Positions 12,542 to 24,609 of a stretch of DNA of 57,603 nt are shown here, piece after piece. Numbering within the stretch: the stretch's first letter is position 1; every line of letters starts with the position of its first letter. A model generated the notes under the pieces. It was not told where the DNA came from, ran no database searches, and saw only the letters and a list, made by a program, of their open reading frames with translations. Source of the stretch: Sulfolobaceae archaeon (GTDB lineage Archaea > Thermoproteota > Thermoprotei_A > Sulfolobales > Sulfolobaceae); assembly GCA_028277025.1 (NCBI GenBank), contig JAPYVG010000007.1, positions 1 to 57,603 on the forward strand, written 5' to 3'. The translations under genes were made by a program, and so were the position numbers.

Positions 12542-15500
12542 CTCCTAAAGATATTTTATCACCTAGAATTATCCTTGGAGAAATTACCATACTCATTAAC
12601 TCTTGAATTAAGAGTTTAAATGCGTAAGATACTGTGACAGGGTATAAAGTTGCCTTATCCCCATGAATGGGACAGACATACCTATTCTTATTCCTATCAT
12701 ACCACCCTATATAACCGCACTGATCACAAACATAAATTGTAGCCTTATCCGAATTATCTAATAACCTATCTTTAATCAACATTGCAGTACCAAAACCGAT
12801 TAAACAGTCTCTCTCCATTTCTCCGAACCTTAATCCACCTTCTCTTGCCCTACCTTCTGTTGGTTGTCTAGTTAATATTTGTACTGGTCCCCTGGCCCTA
12901 GCATGCATTTTGTCCGCAACCATATGGTGTAGTTTCTGGTAATAAACTATTCCAAACATTATTCTATTCTTTAATTTTTGCCCGGTTCTACCGTCGTAAA
13001 CTACTTCGGTACCGTCCGGTAAATAACCTAATTTAAGTAACCCTTCTTTTATTTCTTCAATACTTGTGGACTTTATGAAGGGAGTAGCATCTACGGATTT
13101 ACCAGATAGTGCCGCATATTTACCTGCTAAAGCTTCCATTATTTGCCCGATGGTCATTCTTGAAGGCAGTGCATGAGGATTTAGTATGATATCTGGTACA
13201 ACCCCTTTCACTGTATACGGCATATCGGCTTGACTAATTAACATCCCTACTACTCCTTTCTGCCCGTGCCTGGTAGCAAATTTATCTCCTATTTCTGGTA
13301 TTCTTAAATCTCTTACCCTTACTTTTACGAGCTTATTACCTTCAGCTGTTTCAGTTACTAGAACTAAATCTACAATTCCCATTTCTCCATGCCTAGTTAC
13401 AACTGAAGTATCCCTCTTAGCCTGCTCTGGAGCTAACTCTTTAAATTCTTGTAAGAATCTAGGTGGACTTACCTTTCCTATTAATACATCTCCTCCTTTA
13501 ACTTCGACTTCTGGAGGAACTATGCCATTATCCTCTAATAATCTATAATACTCCTTACCCTTATAGCCCTTTGTACCAGCCTCTGGAACCATTATTTTAT
13601 CCTCTTGGCCTCCAGGATACTTAACTTCTTCAGTAGAGTAAAGCCTAAAGAACGTAGACCTATACATTCCTCTTTCTACGGATGATTTGTTCATTATTAT
13701 AGCATCTTCCATATTATAGCCTGTGAAAGACATTATCGCTAATATGGCGTTATTTCCAGCTGGTCTGTCATTATACCCGATCACATTTAACATCCTAGTC
13801 TGTACAAGTGGCTTTTGTGGGTAATGTAATAAGTGTGCTCTTGTATCAGTCCTTATCTGGTAATTAGCTGCATATAAGCCTAAAGCCTGTTTTGCCATTG
13901 CGGACTGATAAGTATTTCTCGGTGACTGATTGTGCTCAGAATATGGAATTATTGATGCAGTTATTCCCATTATTGCTGGAGGCCAAATCTCTAAATGTGT
14001 ATGCTCTACTGTTAAATCCTCTGGGTTTAAAGCTACATAAGTGTTTTCCTCCTCTTCCGCGTCTAGAAACTCAATTTTACCTTGTTTTACTAAGTCATCA
14101 AAAGTAATCTCGCCCCTTCTAATTTTTTCCACATCCTCCTCAGTGACTAATGGTTTACCATCCTTAACTATTATTAGGGGTCTCCTAACTCTACCAGCAT
14201 CACAATTAATATGAACTTCATTAATATAATCGGTTACGATATGAGCGACATTTACCTCATCACTTATCTTTCCTTCCCTTCTTAGCTGTCTTATTTTTTC
14301 TGCAAGCTCTTTACCATCTGGGTAATAGCCCAAGAAACTGCCATTCAAATAAACCTTACTCCAATTAAGGTACTTACTAGTATCTTCTCCTTCTTCGGTT
14401 ATTTTCCTAATCGCTTCGTCTATCGGAATTACACCTAGATCATAAATCACCTTCTCTACAGCCTTCTCGTTAACACCTACTGACACCTGGGCCATTAGAG
14501 CTAAGTTTTTAACTAGTCCACTATTAGGCCCTTCTGGCGTCTCAAAGGGACACATCCTACCCCACTGAGTTCCATGTAAATCTCTAGCTTCAAAGTTAGG
14601 CTGACCTCTAGCTAAAGAGGACACTACCCTCCTTAAGTGACTGAGCATTGATAACCAATTAGTTCTATCAAGAAGTTGACTTACACCAGTTCTTCCCCCA
14701 ACCCAATTACCTGTGGCTAGAGCATGCCTAATCCTCTCGGTAATTATATCAGCTCTAACTAATGCTGATAAGGATAATCTCCTACCCCTAACTTTGGATT
14801 TCTCTAATTGATACACTAGGTCTTTAGTGAAAGCCTTAAAAGCCACTCTAAAGAGGCTTGTAAATAAGTCTCCAGCTAACCTAACCCTCTTATTAGCATA
14901 ATGGTCTTTATCATCTGGTTCTCTTCTTCCTAAATAAAGCTCTAGTAGTTTATTTACTGCACTGGCAAGATAATAGCCTTTCTTTTTCCTATCTTCTGGA
15001 GATGTTCCTAAATGGGGTAAGAAATATTTGTCTACTATTTGTTCAGCCTTTTGAATTCTATTTTCCCTTTTTTGCCCTATGGCAACCCTATTTCCTATAA
15101 AATCTAAAGCATCTTCTACAGTCGCTATTGAACTGGCTTGTTCAAGTGAAGGTAATAGCTCGTTCTGAATCTGCGGATCTAATGATACCGCATAAACGAT
15201 GTCTTGATCTCTTGTAAAACCTAGTGCTCTCATCATTATTACGAACGGGATCCTACCTGGGACGGTGGCAAAAGATACTTGAATGGTACTATCTTTTAAC
15301 CTTTCAATAACCACTTGAACTCTATAACCAGCGGCTGAAGAAGTGACTTTAGCAACATGAGTTACATTTGAACCACTTTTACCGTAATCTACTAGAACTC
15401 TATTAGTAGCTAAATCCTCTTGTGCCACTAAGACCTTCTCAGTACCATTTACAATAAAATATCCGCCTGGGTCTTTTGGATCCTCTCCTATTGCTATAAG

Positions 15501-15908
15501 TTCTTCTGCAGACATCGATGCAGTGGGATCTGCTATTGATTTTAACATTATAGGTAAGTCACCAATGTAAACTTCTACTGGTTCTCCTTCTATGTTGTTT
15601 TCAACAGGGATCATGGTTAGGTAAAGTGGTGCAGCATATGTTAAGTTCCTTAATCTAGCTTCCATTGGAGCAATTTCCCTTATTGGCCCTCTATCTGTCT
15701 CTCTAACTCCAGGTTTATCATAACGTATCTTCCCTAATTTAATTTTTAACCCAGGGATTTCAGTCGATATTTCTCCTTGCTCATCTATTACTTGTTGTAA
15801 TTTATTCCTTAAGAAGTCATTAAATGAATCTAAGTGCTGTCTTACTAACCCCCTTACCTTAAAGAACGACTCAGCGATTGTCCATCTATCTTCAACACTT
15901 AAAGACAC
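12525..15908 (-). CDS. rpo2: DNA-directed RNA polymerase subunit Rpo2 (B)
   Basis: 1127 residues, an unsplit B subunit as in Crenarchaeota (several Euryarchaeota split it). Recognisable blocks are [60 protein letters not shown], the [27 protein letters not shown] hybrid-binding region and a C-terminal zinc site [22 protein letters not shown]. It forms the catalytic core with Rpo1N and Rpo1C. rpo5 lies 6 nt upstream, and the unit is clearly an operon. Confidence 0.98.
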
Positions 15909-15914
15909 TAAGGC

Positions 15915-16169
15915 TCACCCACTTATAACATACCTATAGCTTACTGTTTGCCCAGTAAATGGGCTATTCCTTGTAATTCTTATGATATCACCGGGTTTAG
16001 CACCAATAGCCTTAGCCATAGGATCAGAAGCTTTAATCCAAGGTAACTGTTCTGGTTTAACCCCCAGTTCTTTAAGCAATTTATATGCTTCCTCCAATGG
16101 CACAATCTCGTGCTTAGGAATCAGCCCATACTGGGTAATGTCAACTTTCTTTTTAGAGGAAGAACGCAT
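15915..16169 (-). CDS. rpo5: DNA-directed RNA polymerase subunit Rpo5 (H)
   Basis: 84 residues. [62 protein letters not shown] is the full archaeal RpoH signature, equivalent to the C-terminal domain of eukaryotic Rpb5. It contributes to the lower jaw. It is the first gene of the rpo block. The ATG at 16169 is preceded by sequence 16170-16226 in which a minus-strand TATA (TTTATAAAG-type, about 16215) may drive the whole operon. Confidence 0.97.
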   Translation of the reverse strand: MRSSSKKKVDITQYGLIPKHEIVPLEEAYKLLKELGVKPEQLPWIKASDPMAKAIGAKPGDIIRITRNSPFTGQTVSYRYVISG

Positions 16170-16226
16170 AAAAATTCACCATCCTTGTATTGTGTAAATA
16201 AAAAGTACTACTCACTTTATAAAACT

Positions 16227-17507
16227 TTATGTTAATGACGCCAACTGCCTTCTCGCGTTCTCTATCATAGTCTTTGCTGACTGATATAACTCATCATAAC
16301 TTAACTTAACTCTTGCAATGCCTTGCTGTATAGCCTTTATACCTACTGCAGCTGCTACTCTAGGATAAACTTCCCACTCTGTCATTTTAGGAATTATATA
16401 ATTTTCGTTAGCTCCCTTTTCTCTTACAAAAGCTGCCAACTCTCTTGCAGCTTCAATAACCATCTCATCAGTAATGGTCTTAGCCCTTACATCAAGAGAT
16501 CCTCTGAATACTGCTGGAAAGATAAGAGAGTTATTGACTTGATTAGGTAAATCGCTTCTACCCGTTGCAACTATCTTAGCCCCAGCTTTCTTAGCCTCAT
16601 CAGGCCAAATTTCTGGGGTGGGATTGGCTAAAGCGAACACTATTGAATCCTTATTCATAGACTTTATCCATTCTGGTTTTATTACTCCTGGACCGGGTCT
16701 GGAAGCTGCTATTAGAATATCCGCACCTTTGAATGCTTCCTCTACGGTTGTTACGTTATCCTTATTAGTTTTTACTAGTAGTTCATATTTCCATGGGTTT
16801 TCTAATTTAATCTCGTCCTCGTCGCTCCTCCCCTTATATAAAGGACCTCTGCTATCAATAATTATCATATTTTTATATGGAATACCGTACTTATCCAGTA
16901 ATCTTGCAGTAGCTATATTTGCGGCACCAGCACCGAAAAGCACAACCTTAACGTTTCTGGGATCTTTACCAGTAAGCTCGAGAGAAATTATGAGCCCAGC
17001 TAAGGTGGCACCAGCAGTACCTTGCTGATCGTCATGCCAAATAGGAATTTCTAACATTTCCCTCAGTTTATCCAAAATATAGAAACATTTTGGAGATTCT
17101 ATGTCTTCCAAGTTTATTCCTCCAAATGATGGCTCAAGAAGTTTCACTGTTTCTATTATTTTATCTGGATCTTTTGTCCCTAAAGTTATTGGTATTGCAT
17201 CAACTCCACCTAAAAACTTAAAAAGCAGCGCTTTTCCCTCCATTACTGGCATTGCCGCCTCCGGACCTATATCCCCGAGGCCTAGCACTCTTGTACCGTC
17301 AGTGACTATTGCTATAGCGTTCCATCTATAAGTATAATGAAATGATAACTCTTTATTTTTAGCAATTTCCCTAGATACTGCGGCAACGCCAGGGGTATAA
17401 AGTATAGCAAAGTCTTCTAATGATTTTATTGGAACTTTAGGTAAAATCTGAATTTTACCTTTATATTTCGATGAAACTTCTATAGCTTTTTTGTCGAGCT
17501 CACTCAA
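16227..17507 (-). CDS. Malic enzyme (oxaloacetate-decarboxylating malate dehydrogenase)
   Basis: 426 residues. Converts malate to pyruvate and CO2 with reduction of NAD(P). Motifs: [43 protein letters not shown] (malic signature), [32 protein letters not shown] and the second Rossmann [13 protein letters not shown]. Cofactor preference cannot be read securely. The length fits the short bacterial/archaeal form without a phosphotransacetylase domain. It stands alone between the rpo operon (same strand, 57 nt away) and divergent aIF5B. Confidence 0.93.
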   Translation of the reverse strand: MSELDKKAIEVSSKYKGKIQILPKVPIKSLEDFAILYTPGVAAVSREIAKNKELSFHYTYRWNAIAIVTDGTRVLGLGDIGPEAAMPVMEGKALLFKFLGGVDAIPITLGTKDPDKIIETVKLLEPSFGGINLEDIESPKCFYILDKLREMLEIPIWHDDQQGTAGATLAGLIISLELTGKDPRNVKVVLFGAGAANIATARLLDKYGIPYKNMIIIDSRGPLYKGRSDEDEIKLENPWKYELLVKTNKDNVTTVEEAFKGADILIAASRPGPGVIKPEWIKSMNKDSIVFALANPTPEIWPDEAKKAGAKIVATGRSDLPNQVNNSLIFPAVFRGSLDVRAKTITDEMVIEAARELAAFVREKGANENYIIPKMTEWEVYPRVAAAVGIKAIQQGIARVKLSYDELYQSAKTMIENARRQLASLT

Positions 17508-17609
17508 ACTAATAGCACCAGTATCTTAATTTTTGATAAGATTAAATTTTTTCAAGATCGTCCACCGCTACCTTAATTAAGCATAATAAAGATAATGTGA
17601 TTTAGGTGA

Positions 17610-19424
17610 ATGAGTACGACACAGCAATTAGAGAAAAAGAAGTTAAGACAGCCTATAGTAGTAGTGCTAGGACATGTAGATCACGGAAAAACTACATTAC
17701 TTGATAAAATAAGAGGAACCGCAGTAGTGAAAAAAGAGCCCGGGGAAATGACACAAGAAGTTGGTGCAAGCTTTGTACCAACAAGCGTTATTGAAAAACT
17801 TTCAGAACCTTTAAAGAAATTATTTCCTATAAAACTAGAAATTCCAGGCTTATTGTTCATAGATACGCCCGGCCATGAACTTTTTAGTAACTTAAGAAAA
17901 AGAGGAGGAAGTGTTGCGGATATTGCCATATTAGTAGTAGATATAACTGAAGGCTTTCAAAAACAAACAGTGGAATCTATAGAAATACTCAAAAGTAGAA
18001 AAGTCCCGTTCTTAGTTGCGGCAAATAAAATTGATAAAATATCTGGTTGGAAAGCTCAACAAACTTATTCATTCTTAGAAAGTATAAAGTATCAAAAACA
18101 GGAAGTTCTAGCATATTTAGATAGTTTAGTATATAACCTAGTCGGGCAATTGGCAGAACAAGGTTTTAACTCAGAGAGATTTGATAGAATAAAAGACTTC
18201 ACTCGAACAGTAGCAATAGTACCAGTATCTGCTAAAACTGGTGAAGGGATAGCTGAACTATTAGCATTATTAGCCGGTTTAACACAGAATTATATGAAAA
18301 ACAAACTAAGATTTGCCGAGGGACCCGCAAAAGGCGTAGTGTTAGAAGTTAAGGAACTACCAGGTTTAGGGCATACAATAGATGTAATCATATATGATGG
18401 TGTATTAAAGAAAAACGACACGATAGTCCTAGGCGGATTAAATGGAGTTATAATAACTAAAGTTAGGTCAATCCTTGTACCTAAACCGTTGCAAGATATA
18501 AAATTAGCTAAAACCGACTTAATGCCTATCGACGAAGTTTATGCAGCTGCTGGAGTTAAAATATACGCACCGAACCTAGAGGACGCACTAGCTGGCTCAC
18601 CAATATTTGTTGCAGAGAATGAAAACCAAATTGAAGAGTATAAAAAGATAATTCAAGAAGAGATTTCTAGCGTAAAATATTATAACGCTAATATTGCTGG
18701 AATCGTAGTTAAAGCCGATAGCTTGGGAAGTTTAGAAGCAATAGTCAATGCATTACAGCAGAAAAAAATACCTATAAGACTCGCAGATATAGGGCCAATA
18801 ACTAAACACGATATAACTGAAGCTGAATTAACCCTTCAAGAAGCTAAGGAATACGGGATAATAGCAGCATTTAGGGTAAAGCCTTTACCTGGTATAGAAA
18901 TACCAAGTAAGATTAAATTAATTTATGACGAAATAATTTATCAGCTTATTGATAACATAGAAAAGTATATAAATGAAGTGAGAGAAAGTGAGAAGAGAAG
19001 AACGTTAGAAAGCTTAGTTTTACCTGCTAAAATGAAGATCTTACCAGGTTATGTCTTTAGAAGAAGTGACCCAGCAATAGTAGGAATAGAAGTAGTAGGA
19101 GGAATATTAAAGTCTAAATCTCCATTAATAAAGAAAGATGGTAAAAGAGTGGGAGAAGTACTTCAAATTCAAGATAACAAGAAAAGTATAGATAAAGCCA
19201 CTAAGGGAATGGAAGTCGCTATTTCAATAAAAGGAAATGTAATGGTTGGCAGGCAAATTGATGAAGGGGACATCTTATACACTGATGTTCCTAAGGAAGA
19301 TTTAGAGATATTGGTACAGAAATATAAAGATATAATAACAGATGATATGAGGGAGGTAATAAAAGAAATAATTAATATAAAAAGAACCACAGACCCTACG
19401 TACGGACTTGGACTACAGATTTAA
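17610..19424 (+). CDS. infB: Translation initiation factor aIF5B (IF-2)
   Basis: 604 residues, the short archaeal form. GTPase motifs are [42 protein letters not shown] and AANKIDKI, followed by [14 protein letters not shown]. The C-terminal half has [24 protein letters not shown] and the IF-2 domain III/IV architecture. It promotes subunit joining at initiation. ATG 17610 directly follows GGTGA. The last 29 nt overlap the convergent NDK gene. Confidence 0.97.
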   Translation: MSTTQQLEKKKLRQPIVVVLGHVDHGKTTLLDKIRGTAVVKKEPGEMTQEVGASFVPTSVIEKLSEPLKKLFPIKLEIPGLLFIDTPGHELFSNLRKRGGSVADIAILVVDITEGFQKQTVESIEILKSRKVPFLVAANKIDKISGWKAQQTYSFLESIKYQKQEVLAYLDSLVYNLVGQLAEQGFNSERFDRIKDFTRTVAIVPVSAKTGEGIAELLALLAGLTQNYMKNKLRFAEGPAKGVVLEVKELPGLGHTIDVIIYDGVLKKNDTIVLGGLNGVIITKVRSILVPKPLQDIKLAKTDLMPIDEVYAAAGVKIYAPNLEDALAGSPIFVAENENQIEEYKKIIQEEISSVKYYNANIAGIVVKADSLGSLEAIVNALQQKKIPIRLADIGPITKHDITEAELTLQEAKEYGIIAAFRVKPLPGIEIPSKIKLIYDEIIYQLIDNIEKYINEVRESEKRRTLESLVLPAKMKILPGYVFRRSDPAIVGIEVVGGILKSKSPLIKKDGKRVGEVLQIQDNKKSIDKATKGMEVAISIKGNVMVGRQIDEGDILYTDVPKEDLEILVQKYKDIITDDMREVIKEIINIKRTTDPTYGLGLQI

Positions 19425-19839
19425 TCAGTTCATCTTCGCTGAAAAATATGCTCATTTCCCTCTTAGCTTTTTCTTCACTATCTGATGCATGAATAACGTT
19501 TTCGGCCTTAGACAGTGCGTAATCCCCTCTTATAGTACCTGGGGGAGCCTCTTTAGGATCTGTATTCCCAATCATTTTCCTAACAACACTTACGGCCTCG
19601 TCTCCCTCAACCACCATACATACTACTGGACCAGATGTTACATAATTTATTAACTCCTCGAAAAATGATTTACCCTTGTGTTCTTCATACAATTTCTCTG
19701 CAATACTTCTATCCATCTGAACCATTTTTAAGCCAATTATATTTAATCCCCTCTTTTCAAATCTAGATATTATCTCTCCCACTAAACGCCTTTTCACACC
19801 GTCTGGTTTTATCATAACAAAGGTTCTTTGGATTGTCAT
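19396..19839 (-). CDS. ndk: Nucleoside diphosphate kinase
   Basis: 147 residues. [35 protein letters not shown] begins the family fold. The active-site histidine lies in NVIHASDS, and [29 protein letters not shown] gives the NDK signature. It transfers gamma-phosphate between NTPs and NDPs. The stop of L24e overlaps its ATG by 4 nt, so L24e and NDK are translationally coupled, the usual archaeal pairing. Confidence 0.97.
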   Translation of the reverse strand: MTIQRTFVMIKPDGVKRRLVGEIISRFEKRGLNIIGLKMVQMDRSIAEKLYEEHKGKSFFEELINYVTSGPVVCMVVEGDEAVSVVRKMIGNTDPKEAPPGTIRGDYALSKAENVIHASDSEEKAKREMSIFFSEDELIKSVVQVRT

Positions 19840-20024
19840 TTCCTAGCACCCATATAGAATTTAGTCCATTTTAATCTCTTAGGATCTCTGTGCAATTTTA
19901 ACATTGATTTTCTGCACTTATTCGAGCAGAACCACAGTATAGTCCCATCGTTTCTAACATACATTAGCCCGGTTCCAGGCAAGATTTCTTTTCCACAAAA
20001 ACTGCATTGTCTTATTGCTACCAT
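19836..20024 (-). CDS. rpl24e: 50S ribosomal protein L24e
   Basis: 62 residues. The zinc finger [34 protein letters not shown] (C-x2-C ... C-x3-C) followed by [17 protein letters not shown] is the L24e signature. It overlaps ndk by 4 nt. Promoter sequence is shared in the short gap with divergent S28e. Confidence 0.97.
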   Translation of the reverse strand: MVAIRQCSFCGKEILPGTGLMYVRNDGTILWFCSNKCRKSMLKLHRDPKRLKWTKFYMGARK

Positions 20025-20082
20025 GGTTATGTAAATACAAAGAGAGTGAAGTATTTAAGTGAATTGGTATGTCAATTATTAG

Positions 20083-21001
<919 letters not shown>

Positions 21002-21053
21002 AGCCCTATTTATAATAAAAATTATTTTTTACCTCCTATAAAACGTATTAATT

Positions 21054-22472
21054 ATGCCAAAAATAGGTCTCGAAGTTCACGTTCACTTAACTTCCCTAAA
21101 AACTAAACTTTTCTGCTCTTGTCCAACTGATTATACTGACAAAGATCCAAACACAGTAACTTGCCCAGTCTGTTTAGGATTACCTGGTGCTATTCCAGTT
21201 TTAAATGAAAATGCTGTAAAAAGCGCAATAATGGTTGCCTTGGCATTAAATGGAAAAATAGCAGATAAACTGGTAATGGTTAGGAAACATTATTTTTACC
21301 CAGATATGGCTAAAAATTATCAAATCTCACAATATGATGGACCCGGAAGTGTTCCCATCAGTAAAGGAGGATATATAAAGTTAAAGGACGGAAAAACGGT
21401 TAGAATAAGGAGAATAAACATAGAAGAAGACCCAGCTAAAATTGTCTATCCTACTGGATCTATGCTAACAAGCAAATATACACTTCTTGATTATAATAGG
21501 TCTGGATTCCCATTACTCGAAATAGTAACAGAACCGGACATGGAAGAACCAAGAGAAGCTAGAGAATTCTTAGATAAGCTACGTTCTATCTTAGAGCATT
21601 TAGGAGTATGTAATTGTGAATTAGAAGGGGCAATGAGAGCTGATGCTAATGTTTCTGTGGAGGGTGGAGAAAGAGTAGAAGTCAAGAACATTGGTTCTCC
21701 AAAAGAAGTTGAGGAAGCTTTAAAATATGAAATAGCAAGGCAAAAAGCTGCATTATCACAAGGATTAAAAGTTGAAAGGGAGACAAGGCATTGGGACTCG
21801 CAAAGAAAAGTAACTGTTCCAACAAGAACTAAAGAGCAAGAAGAGGACTATAGATATTTTCCAGACCCAGATTTACCACCCTATCCTATAACAGAGGAGT
21901 TAATAAGCGAAATTAAATCTACTTTACCAGAATTACCAGATGCGAGAATACAGAGAATGATTAAACAATATGGGATCTCAGAATATGATGCCACAGTACT
22001 AGTCATAGACAAAGCCCTAGCTGACTTATTTGAGGAAACTGCAAAATCATACCACGATTATAAGAAACTGGCTAACCTTCTTATTAACGATTATCTAAGA
22101 TGGATAAACGATAAAAACCTTAGTCCTTCCCAGTCAAAAGCTACTCCGAAACACCTCGTAGAATTATTTAACTTACTTGATAACGGCACTATTACTATAA
22201 AAATAGCCAAAGAAATCTTACCAGAAATAGTATTAGAAGGTAAGATGCCGTCTCAAATAATTAAAGAAAAAGGTCTAATTAGTTTACGTGATACAGACTA
22301 CTTACTACAAGTTATAAAAGAAGTTATAGCTGAGGAACCAGAAGCCGCAGAAAAAGCTAAGAAAGATCCTAAAGTCATAAACTATCTTGTAGGCAAGGTT
22401 ATGAAGAAGACTGGAAAAAGAGCGGATCCACAACTTACTAACGAACTTATAAGGAAAGTGTTAGGAATCTAG
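21054..22472 (+). CDS. gatB: Aspartyl/glutamyl-tRNA amidotransferase subunit B
   Basis: 472 residues. KIGLEVHVHLTSLKTKLFCSCPTDY, then NTVTCPVCLGLPGAIPVLNENAVK, give the paired Cys zinc site. GSPLLEIVTEPDM and ADANVSVEG-type blocks follow, and a YqeY-like tail (SQIIKEKGLISLRDTDYLL) ends it. It is the tRNA-recognising, kinase subunit that works with GatA and GatC, which are not in this window. A TATA-like TTTATAATAAAA lies at about 21008-21020, just upstream. Confidence 0.96.
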   Translation: MPKIGLEVHVHLTSLKTKLFCSCPTDYTDKDPNTVTCPVCLGLPGAIPVLNENAVKSAIMVALALNGKIADKLVMVRKHYFYPDMAKNYQISQYDGPGSVPISKGGYIKLKDGKTVRIRRINIEEDPAKIVYPTGSMLTSKYTLLDYNRSGFPLLEIVTEPDMEEPREAREFLDKLRSILEHLGVCNCELEGAMRADANVSVEGGERVEVKNIGSPKEVEEALKYEIARQKAALSQGLKVERETRHWDSQRKVTVPTRTKEQEEDYRYFPDPDLPPYPITEELISEIKSTLPELPDARIQRMIKQYGISEYDATVLVIDKALADLFEETAKSYHDYKKLANLLINDYLRWINDKNLSPSQSKATPKHLVELFNLLDNGTITIKIAKEILPEIVLEGKMPSQIIKEKGLISLRDTDYLLQVIKEVIAEEPEAAEKAKKDPKVINYLVGKVMKKTGKRADPQLTNELIRKVLGI

Positions 22473-22473
22473 A

Positions 22474-22530
22474 TCACAGCGTGGGTTTGTCGTCACCACT
22501 CAGCACTTAAAACCTCGTTCATCAATTAGT
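22474..22530 (-). ncRNA. Candidate C/D box sRNA (atypical D box)
   Basis: On the minus strand, in the gap between gatB and the next gene, the order is: C-like TTGATGA (22525-22519), a 15 nt guide, D' CTGA (22503-22500), C' GTGACGA (22496-22490), a 10 nt guide, then CTGT (22479-22476) where D should read CTGA. An AT-rich AAATAAATA lies about 25 nt upstream. The box order and spacing fit an archaeal C/D sRNA, but the D box mismatch is serious, so this is a candidate only. Confidence 0.3.
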
Positions 22531-22539
22531 ATATATTTA

Positions 22540-23274
22540 GTGGTGATATTTATTTCAAACCACAGTTCCAGGCTTAACGAAACACGTACTAGATTACTAG
22601 TAGTCGACCTATTAAGGGAGTTGAAAAACGCTTATACTTATAAGGAGCTCTCGAAAATTTTTAACATTCAAGAGAGTTTACTATGTAGGTATGTTAATGG
22701 TACTACTATTCCTAGCGATATTCATTCTAAGGAAATACTTGATAAAATTAAGAGTAAAGAATTCTTAATCAAATTCTTATCAAGTAAAATAATTTATTAT
22801 GACGACGGATATATAGATACTTCGCAATTACTTTTTTATCCTAATTTACTCAAAATATTGATACAGATTTATTATCAGAAATATTTTAACAATAAGGAAG
22901 TTAACAAGGTTGTAACTATAGCGGTTAATGGTATACCCTTTGCCACGTTGACCGCAGAAGCATTAGCAAAACCACTAATAATAGTTAAAAAACATAAGGA
23001 TTCTATCCACATTGATTACCTAGATGAAAGTTTAAAGGAGAGTGAGGGTGTAGTGACATCTATATATCTGAGAAAAGATTACATAGATCCCGGAGACAAA
23101 ATACTTATAATAGATGACGTGATAAGAAGCGGCAAAACTATCTTAACAACAGCAAAATTACTGAAAAAGGCTAACGCAGAAATTGTAGGAGCATTAACTA
23201 TAGCGGCTGTAGGAAAGGAGTGGCAAAAAATTAATAATAGCACGATAACAATTGTACCTATATTTCAACTATGA
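22540..23274 (+). CDS. HTH plus phosphoribosyltransferase-domain regulator (GfcR-like)
   Basis: 244 residues. The N-terminal helix-turn-helix (about 15-60, YTYKELSKIFNIQESLLCRYVNG) is fused to a type I phosphoribosyltransferase domain with the PRPP loop ILIIDDVIRSGKTI (about 189-202). This architecture matches archaeal PRTase-like regulators such as GfcR, where the PRTase domain senses a ligand instead of catalysing. The start is uncertain: GTG 22540 is used, but a TATATATTT at 22529-22537 sits directly against it. It leads a four-gene overlapping operon; its stop overlaps the next ATG by 4 nt. Confidence 0.75.
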   Translation: MVIFISNHSSRLNETRTRLLVVDLLRELKNAYTYKELSKIFNIQESLLCRYVNGTTIPSDIHSKEILDKIKSKEFLIKFLSSKIIYYDDGYIDTSQLLFYPNLLKILIQIYYQKYFNNKEVNKVVTIAVNGIPFATLTAEALAKPLIIVKKHKDSIHIDYLDESLKESEGVVTSIYLRKDYIDPGDKILIIDDVIRSGKTILTTAKLLKKANAEIVGALTIAAVGKEWQKINNSTITIVPIFQL

Positions 23275-23831
23275 TAGCTAAAATAGAAGATAATATCTTC
23301 GCAATCAAGGGAAATTATTATGTGTATTTAATAAATTCTAATGGTTTAATAATGATAGATTCCAGTGACTCTAGTGACTCTTCATTTATTATAAATGAAA
23401 TAATAGAACTATCAGTGAAACTTCAATCAAAGCCTAAACTATTGGTATTAACCAGTTGCAAAAAGGAAGTAGCTGGGGGTGCATCTTTTATATCAAACCT
23501 CTTTAATATCCCTGTATTAGCTTCTAGTTTTGACGCCCCTTCTATAAGAAAAGGGATTTGTGAAAATGATTCTTATCCACCCGTAAACGTTAGTATTGAG
23601 TTAAAAGGAAATAGAATTGATGAGACTGATATACTTGTAATTCCTACCAAAAGTATTAGGGGAGGCGGTATAATTCTAAAGTATAAAGACGTTATCTTTT
23701 CTGGTGCTTTAAATATTAGCGGTATTATAGGAAAAGTTAGATATATATGCAATGCGTTTAAATTTGAAAAAGTGGAAGAACCTTGGTTTATGAAGAGAGA
23801 TGTGAAAGTTGTGGAAGGTTCACAGAATTAA
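23271..23831 (+). CDS. Metallo-beta-lactamase-fold-like protein without metal motif
   Basis: 186 residues. The strand order is beta-lactamase-like: an N-terminal hairpin NIFAIKGNYYVYLINSNGLIMIDSSDS, then PKLLVLTSCKKEVAGGASFISNLFNIPVLAS where active relatives have LTHxHxDHxGG, and later GGGIILKYKDVIFSGALN. The HxHxDH ligands are replaced (SCKKEVAGG), so metal hydrolysis is unlikely. It overlaps the preceding regulator by 4 nt and the next Cys-rich frame by 49 nt. The fold assignment is inference from pattern; structure prediction would settle it. Confidence 0.6.
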   Translation: MIAKIEDNIFAIKGNYYVYLINSNGLIMIDSSDSSDSSFIINEIIELSVKLQSKPKLLVLTSCKKEVAGGASFISNLFNIPVLASSFDAPSIRKGICENDSYPPVNVSIELKGNRIDETDILVIPTKSIRGGGIILKYKDVIFSGALNISGIIGKVRYICNAFKFEKVEEPWFMKRDVKVVEGSQN

Positions 23832-23965
23832 AGTACTGTAGTATAAGAAAAATTAATGTTTGCATAGATTGTTGCCTATTATGTAAACAACGAAGTAAAT
23901 GTAATTTAAGAGTATGGCTGCATAATTTAATACCTAAAAAAGAAGTTACAAAGATTGTAAGATGA
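23783..23965 (+). CDS. Cys-rich microprotein (zinc-binding candidate), 60 aa
   Basis: Sixty residues with eight Cys: C7-x2-C10, C19, C27-x2-C30-C31-x2-C34 and C40, a spacing suited to one or two zinc sites. It resembles a B-box or treble-clef fragment but I cannot name it. The first possible start is TTG 23785-frame (23783), 49 nt inside the preceding gene; no ATG precedes the first Cys pair. Its stop overlaps the next gene's ATG by 4 nt. The conserved Cys spacing and overlaps on both sides argue that it is translated. Confidence 0.6.
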   Translation: MVYEERCESCGRFTELKYCSIRKINVCIDCCLLCKQRSKCNLRVWLHNLIPKKEVTKIVR

Positions 23966-24609
23966 GACCTTATATAATCATTTTTAGTACAATAACAATA
24001 GATGGTAAATTAGCGGCTAAAGACCATTACAGCGAGCTAAGTTGTAGCGCTGATAAAAGAAGGCAACATATTCTAAGAAGCGAAGTTGATGCTGTTCTCG
24101 TTGGTGCTGAAACTGTAAGAATAGATAACCCTAGGTTGACATTAAAATATGCTAAAGGGAAAAACCCAATAAGGGTAGTAATTTCTTCATCACTTAACTT
24201 AAATCCAGACTCAAATATATTCACAACACCTCCAGCTACTATTGTATATACTAGTAACCAGATCAATGAATTAAAGAAGAAAAATTTAGAAGAACTTAAA
24301 AGAAAACCCGGTATAACTATAGTACTTTTGGAGAATTTATCGCCTTGCAACATAATGGCCGATCTTTATAGGAGAGGAGTAAGAAAAGTAATGATAGAAG
24401 GTGGAGGAAAAACAATATGGAACTTTGTAAAGTATGGATGTTTTGATGAAATTAGAGTTACAATTTCGCCTAGAATCTTTGGAAATGGGACTTCATTTGC
24501 TAACGGTGAAGGATTTGAAGGAGCAAGATCACCAATACTAAAACTGGTGGATGTGAAATTATGTGAATGCGGACAAGAAGTTCACTTAATTTATAAAAAA
24601 ATTACATAA
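23962..24609 (+). CDS. Diaminohydroxyphosphoribosylaminopyrimidine-type reductase (RibD C-terminal family)
   Basis: 215 residues, the dihydrofolate-reductase-like fold of RibD-C / archaeal ArfC. Visible: [11 protein letters not shown], then [43 protein letters not shown], and the NADPH-loop [20 protein letters not shown]. This family reduces 2,5-diamino-6-ribosylaminopyrimidinone 5'-phosphate in archaeal riboflavin/F420 synthesis. It is the last gene of the operon headed by the PRTase-type regulator. It overlaps the convergent radical SAM gene by 8 nt. Confidence 0.9.
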   Translation: MRPYIIIFSTITIDGKLAAKDHYSELSCSADKRRQHILRSEVDAVLVGAETVRIDNPRLTLKYAKGKNPIRVVISSSLNLNPDSNIFTTPPATIVYTSNQINELKKKNLEELKRKPGITIVLLENLSPCNIMADLYRRGVRKVMIEGGGKTIWNFVKYGCFDEIRVTISPRIFGNGTSFANGEGFEGARSPILKLVDVKLCECGQEVHLIYKKIT

